DNA of 64,000 bases from Acidobacteriaceae bacterium. GTDB lineage: Bacteria > Acidobacteriota > Terriglobia > Terriglobales > Acidobacteriaceae. Both the position numbers and the translations under genes were made by a program. The DNA is taken from positions 42,719-106,718 of the forward strand of contig PMWW01000164.1 in NCBI GenBank assembly GCA_003165795.1, given 5' to 3'. The notes beneath the pieces were generated by a model. The model did no database searches and had not been told where the DNA came from. It worked only from the letters and a program-made list of their open reading frames with translations. Every line of letters starts with the position of its first letter. Within the stretch, counting starts at the first letter, position 1. This document shows positions 8,909-17,856 of the stretch, one piece after another.

Positions 8909-9065
8909 GGACATCCCCGGCGACGAAGCGCCGGCAGCTCTTGCGGGTGCAACGAATGCTAGTCCCGCCACTGTCCGGGGTCTACTGGCAAAAGTAATAG
9001 CGTCGCTGTGTCTTTCTTGTCGAGCCCGTCGGCGGCTAACCTCCAAGTGACTGGCGAAACTGTAC

Positions 9066-9291
9066 TTACGGCTTACAGACAAGCGCTGCCAGCTTTGAGA
9101 CTGACAGCGCCCTGGTTAGGGTTCTGGTCCTGGCCGCTGCTTCGACCTTTGCCTTCAGATCCGAAACGTTGAAACTCGCACCCGCCTGCATAGGCGGATA
9201 CTCGATGAACGTTGGTATGTACTTGGCGATAACCTGCCCGGGAATCTGGAAGCGGCACATTTCGTGCTTGAAGGAGTCCCAGTAGCGCGGC
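9066..9291 (-). pseudogene. severed 3' end of a third arylsulfatase gene
   Basis: Just beyond the stop codon of the 548-residue sulfatase, one minus-strand frame reads RYWDSFKHEMCRF..., then QVIAKYIPTFIEYPP and MQAGASFNVSDLKAKVEAA. This matches the usual C-terminal tail of the family (YWDW..., P.QAVVAKFLQTFKEFPP.QKPASFNLD). It also parallels the neighbour's own tail EFPPMQKGASFNLEVIKEQL. There is no start codon or upstream body, so it is a leftover of a deleted tandem copy. It is followed directly by the leader of the 886-residue sulfatase gene. Confidence 0.7.
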
Positions 9292-9294
9292 CAT

Positions 9295-10941
9295 CTACTG
9301 GTTCTGCGCCGCCATTTTCTTCGCCAGTTGCTCCTTGATGACCTCCAGGTTGAAGCTGGCACCCTTCTGCATCGGCGGGAATTCGAGTGCGCTCTGCGCT
9401 AGTTTTCCTACCTCCTGCTGGACATAGACAAAGCGCCAGAACTGGTAAGCGAACCAGTTGTAGAAGGCTAACGATCCCTTATCGCCGCTGGGCATGCCGG
9501 TGCGCTCAAAGGGATCCAGGCGCAGGTTGGTGAGGATCGGCCAATCAACTTTGACCGTGGCGCCCACCCAGCCGTTTGGCTGATCGGTGAAGCGATACTT
9601 GTAATCGTTGATACGCACCGCGCTCAACGTGCCCTCGGTGAAGTAGAAGATCTCATGACGGGCTGATGCAGCCTTGCCGGTAATCAGGTCAAGCTGGTTG
9701 TAGCCGTCGAGGTGGACCTTGTAATTCTGTCCGGCGAGTTGCTTGCCCTGCTTCAGTTCATCGACGATATTCGGGTCGCCGGCGGCAGCCACGAAGGTCG
9801 GGAACCAGTCCATACCAGAGAAGATTCCGTTCTCGACTCTGCCGGCCGGGACGTGGCCGGGCCAACGCACCATGGCTGGCACGCGGAAGCCGCCTTCCAG
9901 GGCCGTTCCTTTACCTCCGGCAAACGGAGTTTGTCCGCCGTCCGGCCAGGTGAAGTTTTCCGCACCGTTGTCGGTGGTGAAGACGACGATGGTATTGTCG
10001 TCAACCCCCATGTCCTTGAGTTTCTGCATCACCCCGCCGACAACGTCGTCGAGCTGCGCCATTCCGGCTTCTTCTTCCGACCAACCATTCTCCGGCGTGC
10101 GCATCGCCTCGTACTTCGGAGAGAGGTGGGTCACGACGTGCATGCGCGTAGGGTTCAGCCACAGGAAAAACGGCTTGTTATCGGCCTTGGCTTTGTCCAG
10201 GAAGTCGATGGCGAAACCCAGGATCGCCTCGTCCACCGTCTCCATGTTGTACTTGATGCCCGCCATCGGGTGCGGAGGCAGTGGCCCTGCATCTTCGATT
10301 TTCTGCTTGCCGATCTTGCCCCAGCGCGGCTGCACCGTAGGATCGTCCACGTTGGTTGCCCAACTGTGGACCATATTGCGCGGCCCGACTGTGTCCTTCA
10401 GCGCCGGCGGATAATTGGAGTGGAAGGGGTCTTCCATTGCGTCGAGGTGATAGAGGTAGCCAAAGTACTCGTCGAAGCCGTGGACGGTAGGCAGGAACTG
10501 GTTGAGATCACCCAGGTGGTTCTTGCCAAACTGACCGGTAGCGTAGCCCATGGACTTGAGCGCTGTGGCGATGGTCACCGCCTCAGCGGGTATGCCGATT
10601 GGCGAGCCGGCCTGGCCTACGGTAGTCATTCCAGTGCGTACCGGCAGCTCACCTGTAATGAAGTTTGCCCGGCCCGCCGTGCAGCTCGCCTCAGCGTAGT
10701 AGTCGGTGAACAGCATGCCCTCAGATGCCAGTTTGTCGAGGTTCGGGGTCCGCCCGGACATGATGCCGCGGTTGTAGGCACCAACGTTGAACCAGCCGAC
10801 GTCGTCGGACATGATGACAACTATGTTTGGTTTCTGAGCGGTGACTGCTTGCGCATGTAAGGTCGCACCGCCAGCCGCGAAAAGGCTCGAGACGGCAAGT
10901 GCTCCCACGGCCAGTTTCCGAATATCTGCTCCAAGATCCAT
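9295..10941 (-). CDS. Cys-type arylsulfatase (CxAxR)
   Basis: 548 residues, with GGAAGGAAACATCAA upstream of the ATG. The signal peptide resembles that of the 886-residue sulfatase (MDLGADIRKLAVGALAVSSLFAAGG), confirming common descent. NIVVIMSDDVGWFNVGAYNRG is the metal site. Cys87 in CTAGRANFITG is the formylglycine precursor, in the CxAxR variant. HLGDLNQFLPTVHGFDEYFGY and VVFTTDNGAENFTWPDGG are typical of bacterial arylsulfatases. Exported, needs the FGE for activity, substrate unknown. The stop codon abuts the relic sulfatase tail. Confidence 0.9.
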   Translation of the reverse strand: MDLGADIRKLAVGALAVSSLFAAGGATLHAQAVTAQKPNIVVIMSDDVGWFNVGAYNRGIMSGRTPNLDKLASEGMLFTDYYAEASCTAGRANFITGELPVRTGMTTVGQAGSPIGIPAEAVTIATALKSMGYATGQFGKNHLGDLNQFLPTVHGFDEYFGYLYHLDAMEDPFHSNYPPALKDTVGPRNMVHSWATNVDDPTVQPRWGKIGKQKIEDAGPLPPHPMAGIKYNMETVDEAILGFAIDFLDKAKADNKPFFLWLNPTRMHVVTHLSPKYEAMRTPENGWSEEEAGMAQLDDVVGGVMQKLKDMGVDDNTIVVFTTDNGAENFTWPDGGQTPFAGGKGTALEGGFRVPAMVRWPGHVPAGRVENGIFSGMDWFPTFVAAAGDPNIVDELKQGKQLAGQNYKVHLDGYNQLDLITGKAASARHEIFYFTEGTLSAVRINDYKYRFTDQPNGWVGATVKVDWPILTNLRLDPFERTGMPSGDKGSLAFYNWFAYQFWRFVYVQQEVGKLAQSALEFPPMQKGASFNLEVIKEQLAKKMAAQNQ

Positions 10942-10966
10942 TTGATGTTTCCTTCCAAATTGTGCC

Positions 10967-11018
10967 GGTTAGTCTCCGTCTAGGAGGGTATTGCAGAGTT
11001 GACCGTCACGATCAACTC
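10967..11018 (-). promoter_or_regulatory. two-hairpin leader element before the 548-residue sulfatase gene
   Basis: On the minus strand GAGTTGATC pairs with GGTCAACTC (10996-11018, 5-nt loop). It is followed by a CTCC/GGAG stem (10974-10986) and ACTAACC. Compared with the ompA-like copy, one stem pair changed from G-C to A-T with its partner changing too, as expected if the RNA fold is kept. Upstream bases 11070-11180 match 8940-9060. Confidence 0.5.
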
Positions 11019-11477
11019 GCAGCTGAGGTCCCCGTGCGATGCATCGTGGGGCTCAGAGGTAAACTCTTTCAGTGCAACGGATGCTAATCTTGCCACTCTT
11101 CTGGGTCTACTGGCAAAAGTATTAGCGCGCTGCATCTTTTTGTAGATCGCGTCCCGAAGATGCCCCCTGCCAAGTGACTGACAAAACTGGACTTACATCT
11201 TACTGATGAAGCGCCGCCCGCTTGCGACCGACAGCAACGTCTCGAAGAAACAAGCGGTCTTCGAGTTCTGCGCGCAGTTCGATGGGCGCCGGGTTCATTC
11301 AGTTTTCTCGCGGCCTGCCGCCCCAAGCTCGATTACAACAAGCTTCTGCAAACGCACGGCTGCCTTTCGCGACCTATAATTGGGGTTGCCCGATGGTACT
11401 TGACGGGAGGGAAGGCGACAAGAAGAAACAGTCCGTCAAGCCCACCCGTAGACCTCGCTGACTTGCCGGTCACTAGC
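11019..11477. other. intergenic stretch upstream of the sulfatases
   Basis: About 460 bases without a supported gene. The half next to the sulfatase gene (to about 11200) is the duplicated upstream region shared with 8940-9060 and probably holds the promoter. I see nothing I can name between 11200 and 11477. Confidence 0.5.
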
Positions 11478-12197
11478 CTATCCCGTCCGGCTGTCTCTCT
11501 GCCTGATTCTCTTTTTCAGCGCCCTCAGCGGGAAGCGCATACCTTCGAGGAGAATCTTGCGGCTGAACTTGGACTTGCCCGCTTCACGCTCGCAGAAGAT
11601 TATAGGGAACTCGCGGAAGCTGGCTCCGGCGCGGTGCAGGTTAAATTTCATTTCCATCAGGAAGGCGTAGCCTTCGGAGCCGATCTCATCAAGATTGATT
11701 TTTCTTAAGACGTCGGCCTGATAGCCCACGAATCCGGCGGTCATGTCGTGCACCGGCACACCGGTGAAAAGGCGCGCATAGAGATTTGCGCCAAAGCTGA
11801 GAAAGCGGCGGCGAACGTCCCAATTCTGCGCCCCGCCTCCCGCCACGTAACGCGAACCGATGACCACCGGGCTAGTCTTCAGCAGATCGATCATGCGCGG
11901 CAGCAACTCGGGCGGGTGGGACAGGTCGGCATCCGATTGGATCACATAGTCGGCAAGGTTCTCGTGCAATATCTTCTTCATGGCATCGCGGCAGGCGGAG
12001 CCATAGCCGCCTTTGCCCGGCCGCGCCAGCAGGTGAATGTTGGCGTCCGTCGCCTGAATGCGGCGGATCTCGTCGGCCGTACCGTCGGGAGAATTGTCGT
12101 CCACAAAAAGAACCGGTTCGTTGCCAGCGGCGCTGCGGATTCTGCCGACCAGCGGTGCGATATTGTCGCGTTCGTTATAAGTGGGGATGATGAGCAT
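11478..12197 (-). CDS. polyprenol-phosphate mannosyltransferase-like family 2 glycosyltransferase
   Basis: 239 residues, a compact GT-A fold enzyme of the dolichol-phosphate mannose synthase (DPM1) type. It opens IPTYNERDNIAPLVGRI and has VLFVDDNSPDGTADEI, RPGKGGYGSACRDAM, the metal-binding DADLSHPPELLPRM, and the DPM1-like VIGSRYVAGG and DMTAGFVGY. It lacks membrane helices, like the short DPM1 class. It likely transfers a sugar from a nucleotide donor to a polyprenyl phosphate at the inner face of the membrane, feeding glycan or glycoprotein assembly. It is divergent from the giant glycosyltransferase at 12607, which suggests a small glycan locus. Sugar specificity cannot be read from sequence. 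Confidence 0.88.
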   Translation of the reverse strand: MLIIPTYNERDNIAPLVGRIRSAAGNEPVLFVDDNSPDGTADEIRRIQATDANIHLLARPGKGGYGSACRDAMKKILHENLADYVIQSDADLSHPPELLPRMIDLLKTSPVVIGSRYVAGGGAQNWDVRRRFLSFGANLYARLFTGVPVHDMTAGFVGYQADVLRKINLDEIGSEGYAFLMEMKFNLHRAGASFREFPIIFCEREAGKSKFSRKILLEGMRFPLRALKKRIRQRDSRTG

Positions 12198-12606
12198 TAG
12201 CCTGACTGCTCTACTTTATATGAAAATCGGGCGGCTTTGTGGCCCGCCCCTCGGGTAAGGGAAGGCGACATCCCGACCGAACCGGTTTCTCCAGAAATCT
12301 CAAAAATTACCGCGAGCACCCAATCGTCATCGAACATGCCGGACCAGGGATGACGAGCAGTAACCACGCCTACGAACGCCAAGCAGAGGGCAACTGTGAT
12401 GGGTAGACGTACGGGGCAGCGGGAATTAGACTCACATGGGAAGGGCTGTTGCGTCTTGCCGTAGCATTGCTTAAACTTAGCCTTAGAGATGGTCTGAAAT
12501 AGGGGGTCCAACTGCCCCGGTTTGCCATTCTGTGAGTACCGACACGGGCCCATTGTGCCCGCTGGAAAGCACCGCTGCAGTGCGGCACGAGTGATAATAA
12601 CCTGCC
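12198..12606. other. divergent intergenic region
   Basis: About 410 bases between two divergently transcribed glycosyltransferase genes. It must hold both promoters. I saw no gene, clear hairpin or repeat. Confidence 0.4.
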
Positions 12607-15600
12607 ATGTCATCACCCCAGGATTTTAAGCAATATCAATGGGATTCTGACTTCCGCCTCTATCGGCGGAACAGTTCTCGCGAATTCGCATATTCAGACG
12701 GGATCGAAATTGAGCAAAGACTGCTCGCCATTGTCAGCAGCGCCGCTGACCGCAGTACTTTTTCCACTGAGCTAGCCGAGGCCATCACCGATTGGCCTTC
12801 CGAATATCACCTGAGCCGGATGCGATCCAACTTGCTCCGCGGATTGGGGATTAAGCAGGGTGATACAGTCCTAGAATTTGGTTGCGGCGGCGGGGCTATC
12901 ACGCGGTTCTTGGGGGAACTTGGGGCGCAAGTGACCGCCGTCGAGGGAAGCCTGCTGCGTGCTCGAGTAACAGCTCAGCGCTGTGCCGACCTACCCAATG
13001 TGACCGTCGTTGCCGACGATTTGCTGGAGCTTGAAATCGCGCAGCGTTTCGATTGGGTCCTCATGGTCGGCGTACTTGAGTATGCCCCGCTGTTTTGCGG
13101 TGGACCCGATCCGACGGCCGTATATCTCCGCAAAGCGCGAGATTTCACCGGCACTGAGGGAAGATTAGTCATCGCTATTGAAAATAAACTGGGATTAAAG
13201 TACCTCAATGGCTGCGCGGAAGATCACGTGGGGGTCCCGTTCGTCGGGGTTCAGGGGCTATACCAGGACCGCGGCCCAGTTACATTTGGTAAGCATGAGC
13301 TCTCTTCCAAGTTGAATAGCGCGGGTTACTCCCAGTTGTCTTACTATTATCCTTTCCCCGATTACAAGCTGCCCAACGTAATCATCAGTCATTCGGCGCT
13401 CAATGATCCCCAATTTGACGCGGCTGACCTGCTTGCCCGGTGTCAAGCGCGCGACTACATGGGGGGACGGTATCGCTCGTTCGATGAGGCACTTGTATTC
13501 TCCCAGCTGCAATCGAATAAGCTGCTTGCCGACTTGAGCAACTCCTTCCTGGTTGTCTGTTCGTGTTTCACAAAAACCTCGGAAGACCCCGCACTGGCTC
13601 GCGCATTCGCCACAAACCGTATACCGTCTTTTGCCTCTCAAACTACATTTACCAGATACTCCGATGGCATATACGTACAGAAAACGCCTGTATTTGAGGG
13701 AATAGCGCGCAATAAAGTTGGGCCTACGGGAGCAACCTTTACCAACCTGGTGGGAGATTCCCCTTACTATCAGGGCAGACAAATGCAATGGCGCCTTCTC
13801 TTAGCAAGAGCCAGGGGCGCCGACCTAGGACAAATCGTTTTAGAACTGAGACCGTGGTTTGATTTCTTGCTGCACAATTCATCACGGAGCCGGCAATCCT
13901 GTTCCTCCCCTTCTGAGCCAGACTACAATCTCGCTTCATTTGAGGTTACCGGTGACTTCCTGGACTGCACTCCATTCAATATTATCGCGGCGGCAGAGAC
14001 GCTCGTATTGTTTGACAAAGAATGGGCGGTCGATTCGCCAATACCATTAGGTTGGGTTGTAGTGCGTGGTGCCATCTATGCCCTGAGCGTGGGACCGAGA
14101 ACTACGTCTGCCACTCCATCTTGGTACGACATCGTCCATGGCTTGTGCGAAGCCGTAGGCTTGCGCGTATCCCCGGACGACGTGACCGGCTGGGTGCGCG
14201 ACGAACAGCGCTTTCAAGAGTTTGTGGTCGGCTATAGGTCGAGGCCAACGGCTGGTGATCTCTGTTCTTTGGGCTTTGCATTTTCTGAGGCTGTCAGCGA
14301 TGTCAATGCTCTGCAATCAAAGACTGTGGAACAGCAAGAGAAGGTCCTTAAGTTCAGTAGCGTAGTTGCTGAACAGCACGATAAGATTGTCGAGCTGAGT
14401 AATGTAGTTGACGAAAAGGCTGCGCATATAGACGCGCAGGCTACGCAACTAGAGGATCTGCGCACCTGTAATTCGCGCTTGCAAGCAGAAGGGGAAGAGC
14501 TTCAAGCGGACAGGGAGCGGGCGTTTCGGGAACGAGAGGATACTGCGCGGGACATAGCGCACCTTCACGCTCAAGTGTCAACGACAGACAAGCAACTCAG
14601 TGCGGCGCGGCAGGAGGTTGACTTTTACCGAGGCGAGCACGGCAAAGCGTTGGCGTCTATTTCCTGGAAAATTACTCAACCGTTGCGCGCTGTCAATGCA
14701 GCAGTCCGGCGAGCCAAGGGGCGCTCCGCAGCTTGGGTGAATGAACCGGCAGAAAGGCCGTCCTCATCTGCAGATCATGGAAAAATGCGGGGCCCGGAAC
14801 GACTGTGGACACCGTTTCGTTTATGGGAGGCAAAATCTCCCCGCGGACGCCGCCGTTTCTCCTCCGAATCTGCGCTACTCAACAATTCTGTACTCTTAGA
14901 CGGCGACTGGTATCTTCGCTGTTATCCCGATGTTAAGTCTGCAGGGCTGACTCCAGCCGCCCACTATCTACGGCATGGTTGGCGCGAAGGCCGCGATCCG
15001 GGACCATTGTTCAATACTGATTGGTATTTGGGGCAGTATGGGGACGTCGCCCAGAATGGCATGAACCCACTCGTGCACTTTATTACCTACGGTGCTTCGG
15101 AGGGACGCTTCCCGAGCGCTGCGGTGGCCAATGGCCGGTGGTTTAAAGACCACTTCCCCGTTGTTCTTAGCTATCTATGCGGTCCTACCGAAGCTCTATC
15201 GTCACCGCCCGACTATGATCGGACAACTCCCGCTGTCTCTATTATTGTATTGAATTTTAACAAAGCTCTCTTGACTCTTCAGTGCTTGACTAGTCTTTGG
15301 AAGTACACACAGGGCCACCAATATGAAATTATCGTAGTAGACAATGGGAGTAGCAGCGAAGACCTAGCCATACTAGATACGATCAGGGGCCCGTTTAGAA
15401 CAATTCCGCTGGGAGTCAACCGGTATTTTGGCGAGGCAAATAATATTGGGGCTGAAGCCGCCAAAGGCCATACCTTGGTCTTCATGAATAATGATATAGT
15501 GGTGACGCCGGGATGGCTAGATCCTCTGATCAAGACCCTACAGGAACATCCCGATGCAGGCGCTGTAGGCCCGACATTTGTTTACCCGGATGGACGTTTA

Positions 15601-17139
15601 CAAGAAGCAGGCGCCCTAATCCGGGAGGATGGAAGGACCCTACAGCGCGGTAAGGGTAGCAAGTTTGATCTTTCCCAATATACCAATGTAGAGCCTGTCG
15701 ACTATGTGTCGGCCGCGACTGTGGCGATCAAAGCGTCTAGCTTTCGGCGGGTATTGGGGTTTGATTTCTGTTGGGAACCAGCATATTACGAGGACGTAGA
15801 TCTCTGTTTGAAGCTGCGGAGTCTCGGGTTAAGGACTTATTACTGTCCAAAGTCACACGTGTATCATTTCGAAAACGCGACCTCTGCCGACCTCGCGCTG
15901 GACCTCCGGTTAACAGACATTGTCGAAGTCAATCGTGAAAAGTTCCTGAGACGTTGGGGTGAGGGGCACGCGGCCAACGACTGGGTTTCGTTAAGCGAAG
16001 AGAACATTTCAGCTTCGTGTCAGCTTGAGAGCAGCCGAAGCGAGGCGAAACCGTCTCTCGCCCTGTTCTCGCCCTATAATATGATTCCCGGTGGAGGGGA
16101 GAAATATCTTCTCAGCATCGTACAAGCGGCCGGCGTTGACTGTGATTCGTACCTCGTCACTCCCCAACAATACTCACATATGAGGATGGCGACGGTAGCT
16201 CGGTCTCTGGATTTATCGCTGGGCGGTCTCCGCATGACCACCTTAGCAAAATTAGATGCTGACTTTAGACCCGACGTCTGGGTCGCCATGGGTAATTCTA
16301 TGGCTCCTCCCGCCGCACCCCGCGGAAAGAAGAGCATATTTATTTTGCAGTTTCCCTTTCCGACCGATCGAGACACGATCGAACGAGGCAGATCGTGGCT
16401 GGACGGATATGATTTGGTGGTCGTATATTCCGAATATGCGCACAAGCGGGTCGCGGAGCTTTATAGAGATATAAGCATAGCTGGAAAGCGGACGGAGATA
16501 ATTTCACCTCCAGTCAATGTGGCAGGCAGATATCAGGGGACGAGGAAGCGTCGCGGATCGATTGTAAGTGTCGGGCGGTTCTTTGCCGGGGGGCACTGCA
16601 AAAACCAGCATTTAATGATAGAGGCGTTTCGACAGCTGACGAAGGTATTGAGCCAAGAGCCCCTGGAACTGCATTTAGCAGGTTCGCTGCATCCCGAGCC
16701 TGAACACAGAGCGTACTTCACCAGATGCAAAGCTCTCGCGGAAGGTCTGCCGGTATATTTCCATTTGGATGCGGCACCGGATAAATTGGAGGAACTATAT
16801 AGTAGCGGCTCGATCTATTGGCATGCCACTGGAATGGATGCGGACCTAGTCAATAGTCCTGAGAAGGCGGAGCACTTTGGCATAACGGTGGTCGAGGCGA
16901 TGGCGCGGGGTTGCATTCCTCTGGTCTTCTCTCAAGGAGGGCCGGCAGAAATTGTGGAGAGCGGCATAAGCGGTCTCACCTTTGACAGCATGCCTGAGTT
17001 GTTGTCCACAACCGCTAGAGTTATTTCCGAGTGGACTGGCGATCAGCTGGACAGCATGAGAAGCGCCGCGATCTCCCGGGCCTTGATGTTTGACATTGAA
17101 TATTTCAATAGATCGTGGCGGCGTCTAATAGAACTGTAA
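12607..17139 (+). CDS. giant multidomain methyltransferase / coiled coil / GT2 / GT4 glycan enzyme
   Basis: 1510 residues. Residues about 60-250 are a SAM-dependent methyltransferase (VLEFGCGGGAITRFLGE, VTVVADDLLEL). About 565-675 is a long coiled coil. About 760-840 holds two copies of the WYL..Y.DV...G..P..H....G..EGR repeat often seen beside glycosyltransferases. About 875-1120 is a GT2 domain (VSIIVLNFNKALLTLQCLTS, MNNDIVV, YYEDVDLCLKLR). About 1148-1505 is a GT4 domain with an E-x7-E site (EHFGITVVE). It probably builds and caps a surface polysaccharide. Codon use is richer in A/T-ending codons (ATA, AGA) than in flanking genes, which suggests acquisition by transfer. No signal peptide; cytoplasmic. 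Confidence 0.85.
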   Translation: MSSPQDFKQYQWDSDFRLYRRNSSREFAYSDGIEIEQRLLAIVSSAADRSTFSTELAEAITDWPSEYHLSRMRSNLLRGLGIKQGDTVLEFGCGGGAITRFLGELGAQVTAVEGSLLRARVTAQRCADLPNVTVVADDLLELEIAQRFDWVLMVGVLEYAPLFCGGPDPTAVYLRKARDFTGTEGRLVIAIENKLGLKYLNGCAEDHVGVPFVGVQGLYQDRGPVTFGKHELSSKLNSAGYSQLSYYYPFPDYKLPNVIISHSALNDPQFDAADLLARCQARDYMGGRYRSFDEALVFSQLQSNKLLADLSNSFLVVCSCFTKTSEDPALARAFATNRIPSFASQTTFTRYSDGIYVQKTPVFEGIARNKVGPTGATFTNLVGDSPYYQGRQMQWRLLLARARGADLGQIVLELRPWFDFLLHNSSRSRQSCSSPSEPDYNLASFEVTGDFLDCTPFNIIAAAETLVLFDKEWAVDSPIPLGWVVVRGAIYALSVGPRTTSATPSWYDIVHGLCEAVGLRVSPDDVTGWVRDEQRFQEFVVGYRSRPTAGDLCSLGFAFSEAVSDVNALQSKTVEQQEKVLKFSSVVAEQHDKIVELSNVVDEKAAHIDAQATQLEDLRTCNSRLQAEGEELQADRERAFREREDTARDIAHLHAQVSTTDKQLSAARQEVDFYRGEHGKALASISWKITQPLRAVNAAVRRAKGRSAAWVNEPAERPSSSADHGKMRGPERLWTPFRLWEAKSPRGRRRFSSESALLNNSVLLDGDWYLRCYPDVKSAGLTPAAHYLRHGWREGRDPGPLFNTDWYLGQYGDVAQNGMNPLVHFITYGASEGRFPSAAVANGRWFKDHFPVVLSYLCGPTEALSSPPDYDRTTPAVSIIVLNFNKALLTLQCLTSLWKYTQGHQYEIIVVDNGSSSEDLAILDTIRGPFRTIPLGVNRYFGEANNIGAEAAKGHTLVFMNNDIVVTPGWLDPLIKTLQEHPDAGAVGPTFVYPDGRLQEAGALIREDGRTLQRGKGSKFDLSQYTNVEPVDYVSAATVAIKASSFRRVLGFDFCWEPAYYEDVDLCLKLRSLGLRTYYCPKSHVYHFENATSADLALDLRLTDIVEVNREKFLRRWGEGHAANDWVSLSEENISASCQLESSRSEAKPSLALFSPYNMIPGGGEKYLLSIVQAAGVDCDSYLVTPQQYSHMRMATVARSLDLSLGGLRMTTLAKLDADFRPDVWVAMGNSMAPPAAPRGKKSIFILQFPFPTDRDTIERGRSWLDGYDLVVVYSEYAHKRVAELYRDISIAGKRTEIISPPVNVAGRYQGTRKRRGSIVSVGRFFAGGHCKNQHLMIEAFRQLTKVLSQEPLELHLAGSLHPEPEHRAYFTRCKALAEGLPVYFHLDAAPDKLEELYSSGSIYWHATGMDADLVNSPEKAEHFGITVVEAMARGCIPLVFSQGGPAEIVESGISGLTFDSMPELLSTTARVISEWTGDQLDSMRSAAISRALMFDIEYFNRSWRRLIEL

Positions 17140-17856
17140 CGTCGATTGCGCTGGTTGTTCGCGGTCGTCGGGGCAGGAAGAGGTGAAGCGCGTACCGGTT
17201 TCCACACCTCCGTATCCCCCGCTTTGTTGTGTACTATCGCTGGCGCCCTCGTCATCGGCGCCGTCGGTTTGCGGCCCAGGACTCCTTGAAAGCCGATGAT
17301 GAGCGATGCAGGGAACAGGTCAGTTTCTCAGCTCTTTCGGGCGTCGTCGGAACCCGCTACGCTTGGGCCGACGCCTTCAACTTCAGTTCCTTCCCCGAGT
17401 CAAGCTGCATTGCGGTGGCCAGTCAAGAGCCAGCCGGGAAAGAAGATCCGATCTTAGGGCACCAAGATTGTAGCTCCAGACGTGGTGCTCATGCTCGGGC
17501 TGCCGCCGCATGCAACCGTCATCGCTTCAGCCACACCCCGGCGGTTTCTATTTCCGCAGTATGTTGAGCCCCTCGCGGCCGTTATGCTGGGCCCTGTCCC
17601 CCGCATAAGGAATTTGTTTTCAACAGAATAGCTCGACACGTCGCGTCCCAACCTTTCTCCAACAAATTCCCAATCCGCTTTTAACTCAGCCTTTAGGACT
17701 TCAAAAGCGCAGCAGCGGTACTTTGCAATCGTCGCCGGTGATGGCACCAGGGCGGAAAGCACCAGTAAGCGGATTGGAAGCTTTCACCCACCAGGACATC
17801 GGCAGCAAATCAAATTTTCCGGCCGCCGCCGCGAATACACAATAAGGAGAACTACC
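17140..17856. other. 717-base stretch without a recognised gene
   Basis: Between the giant glycosyltransferase and the HAF-repeat gene there are only ORFs with random-looking composition (for example 17229-17567 plus, 17454-17762 minus). I find no family motif in them. It may be decayed sequence at the edge of a transferred block. The last 30 bases hold the ribosome site of the next gene. Confidence 0.4.

Noticed and set aside
8955..8980. Possible sigma-54 promoter (TGGC...GC) in the sulfatase leader, also in the other copy
   Set aside because: The GG and GC are 8 bases apart instead of 10 in both copies.
9712..10860. A 382-codon plus-strand frame
   Set aside because: Antisense of the 548-residue sulfatase; no motif of its own.
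12975..13788. Minus-strand frames inside the giant glycosyltransferase gene
   Set aside because: Shadows of a plus-strand frame with clear methyltransferase motifs.
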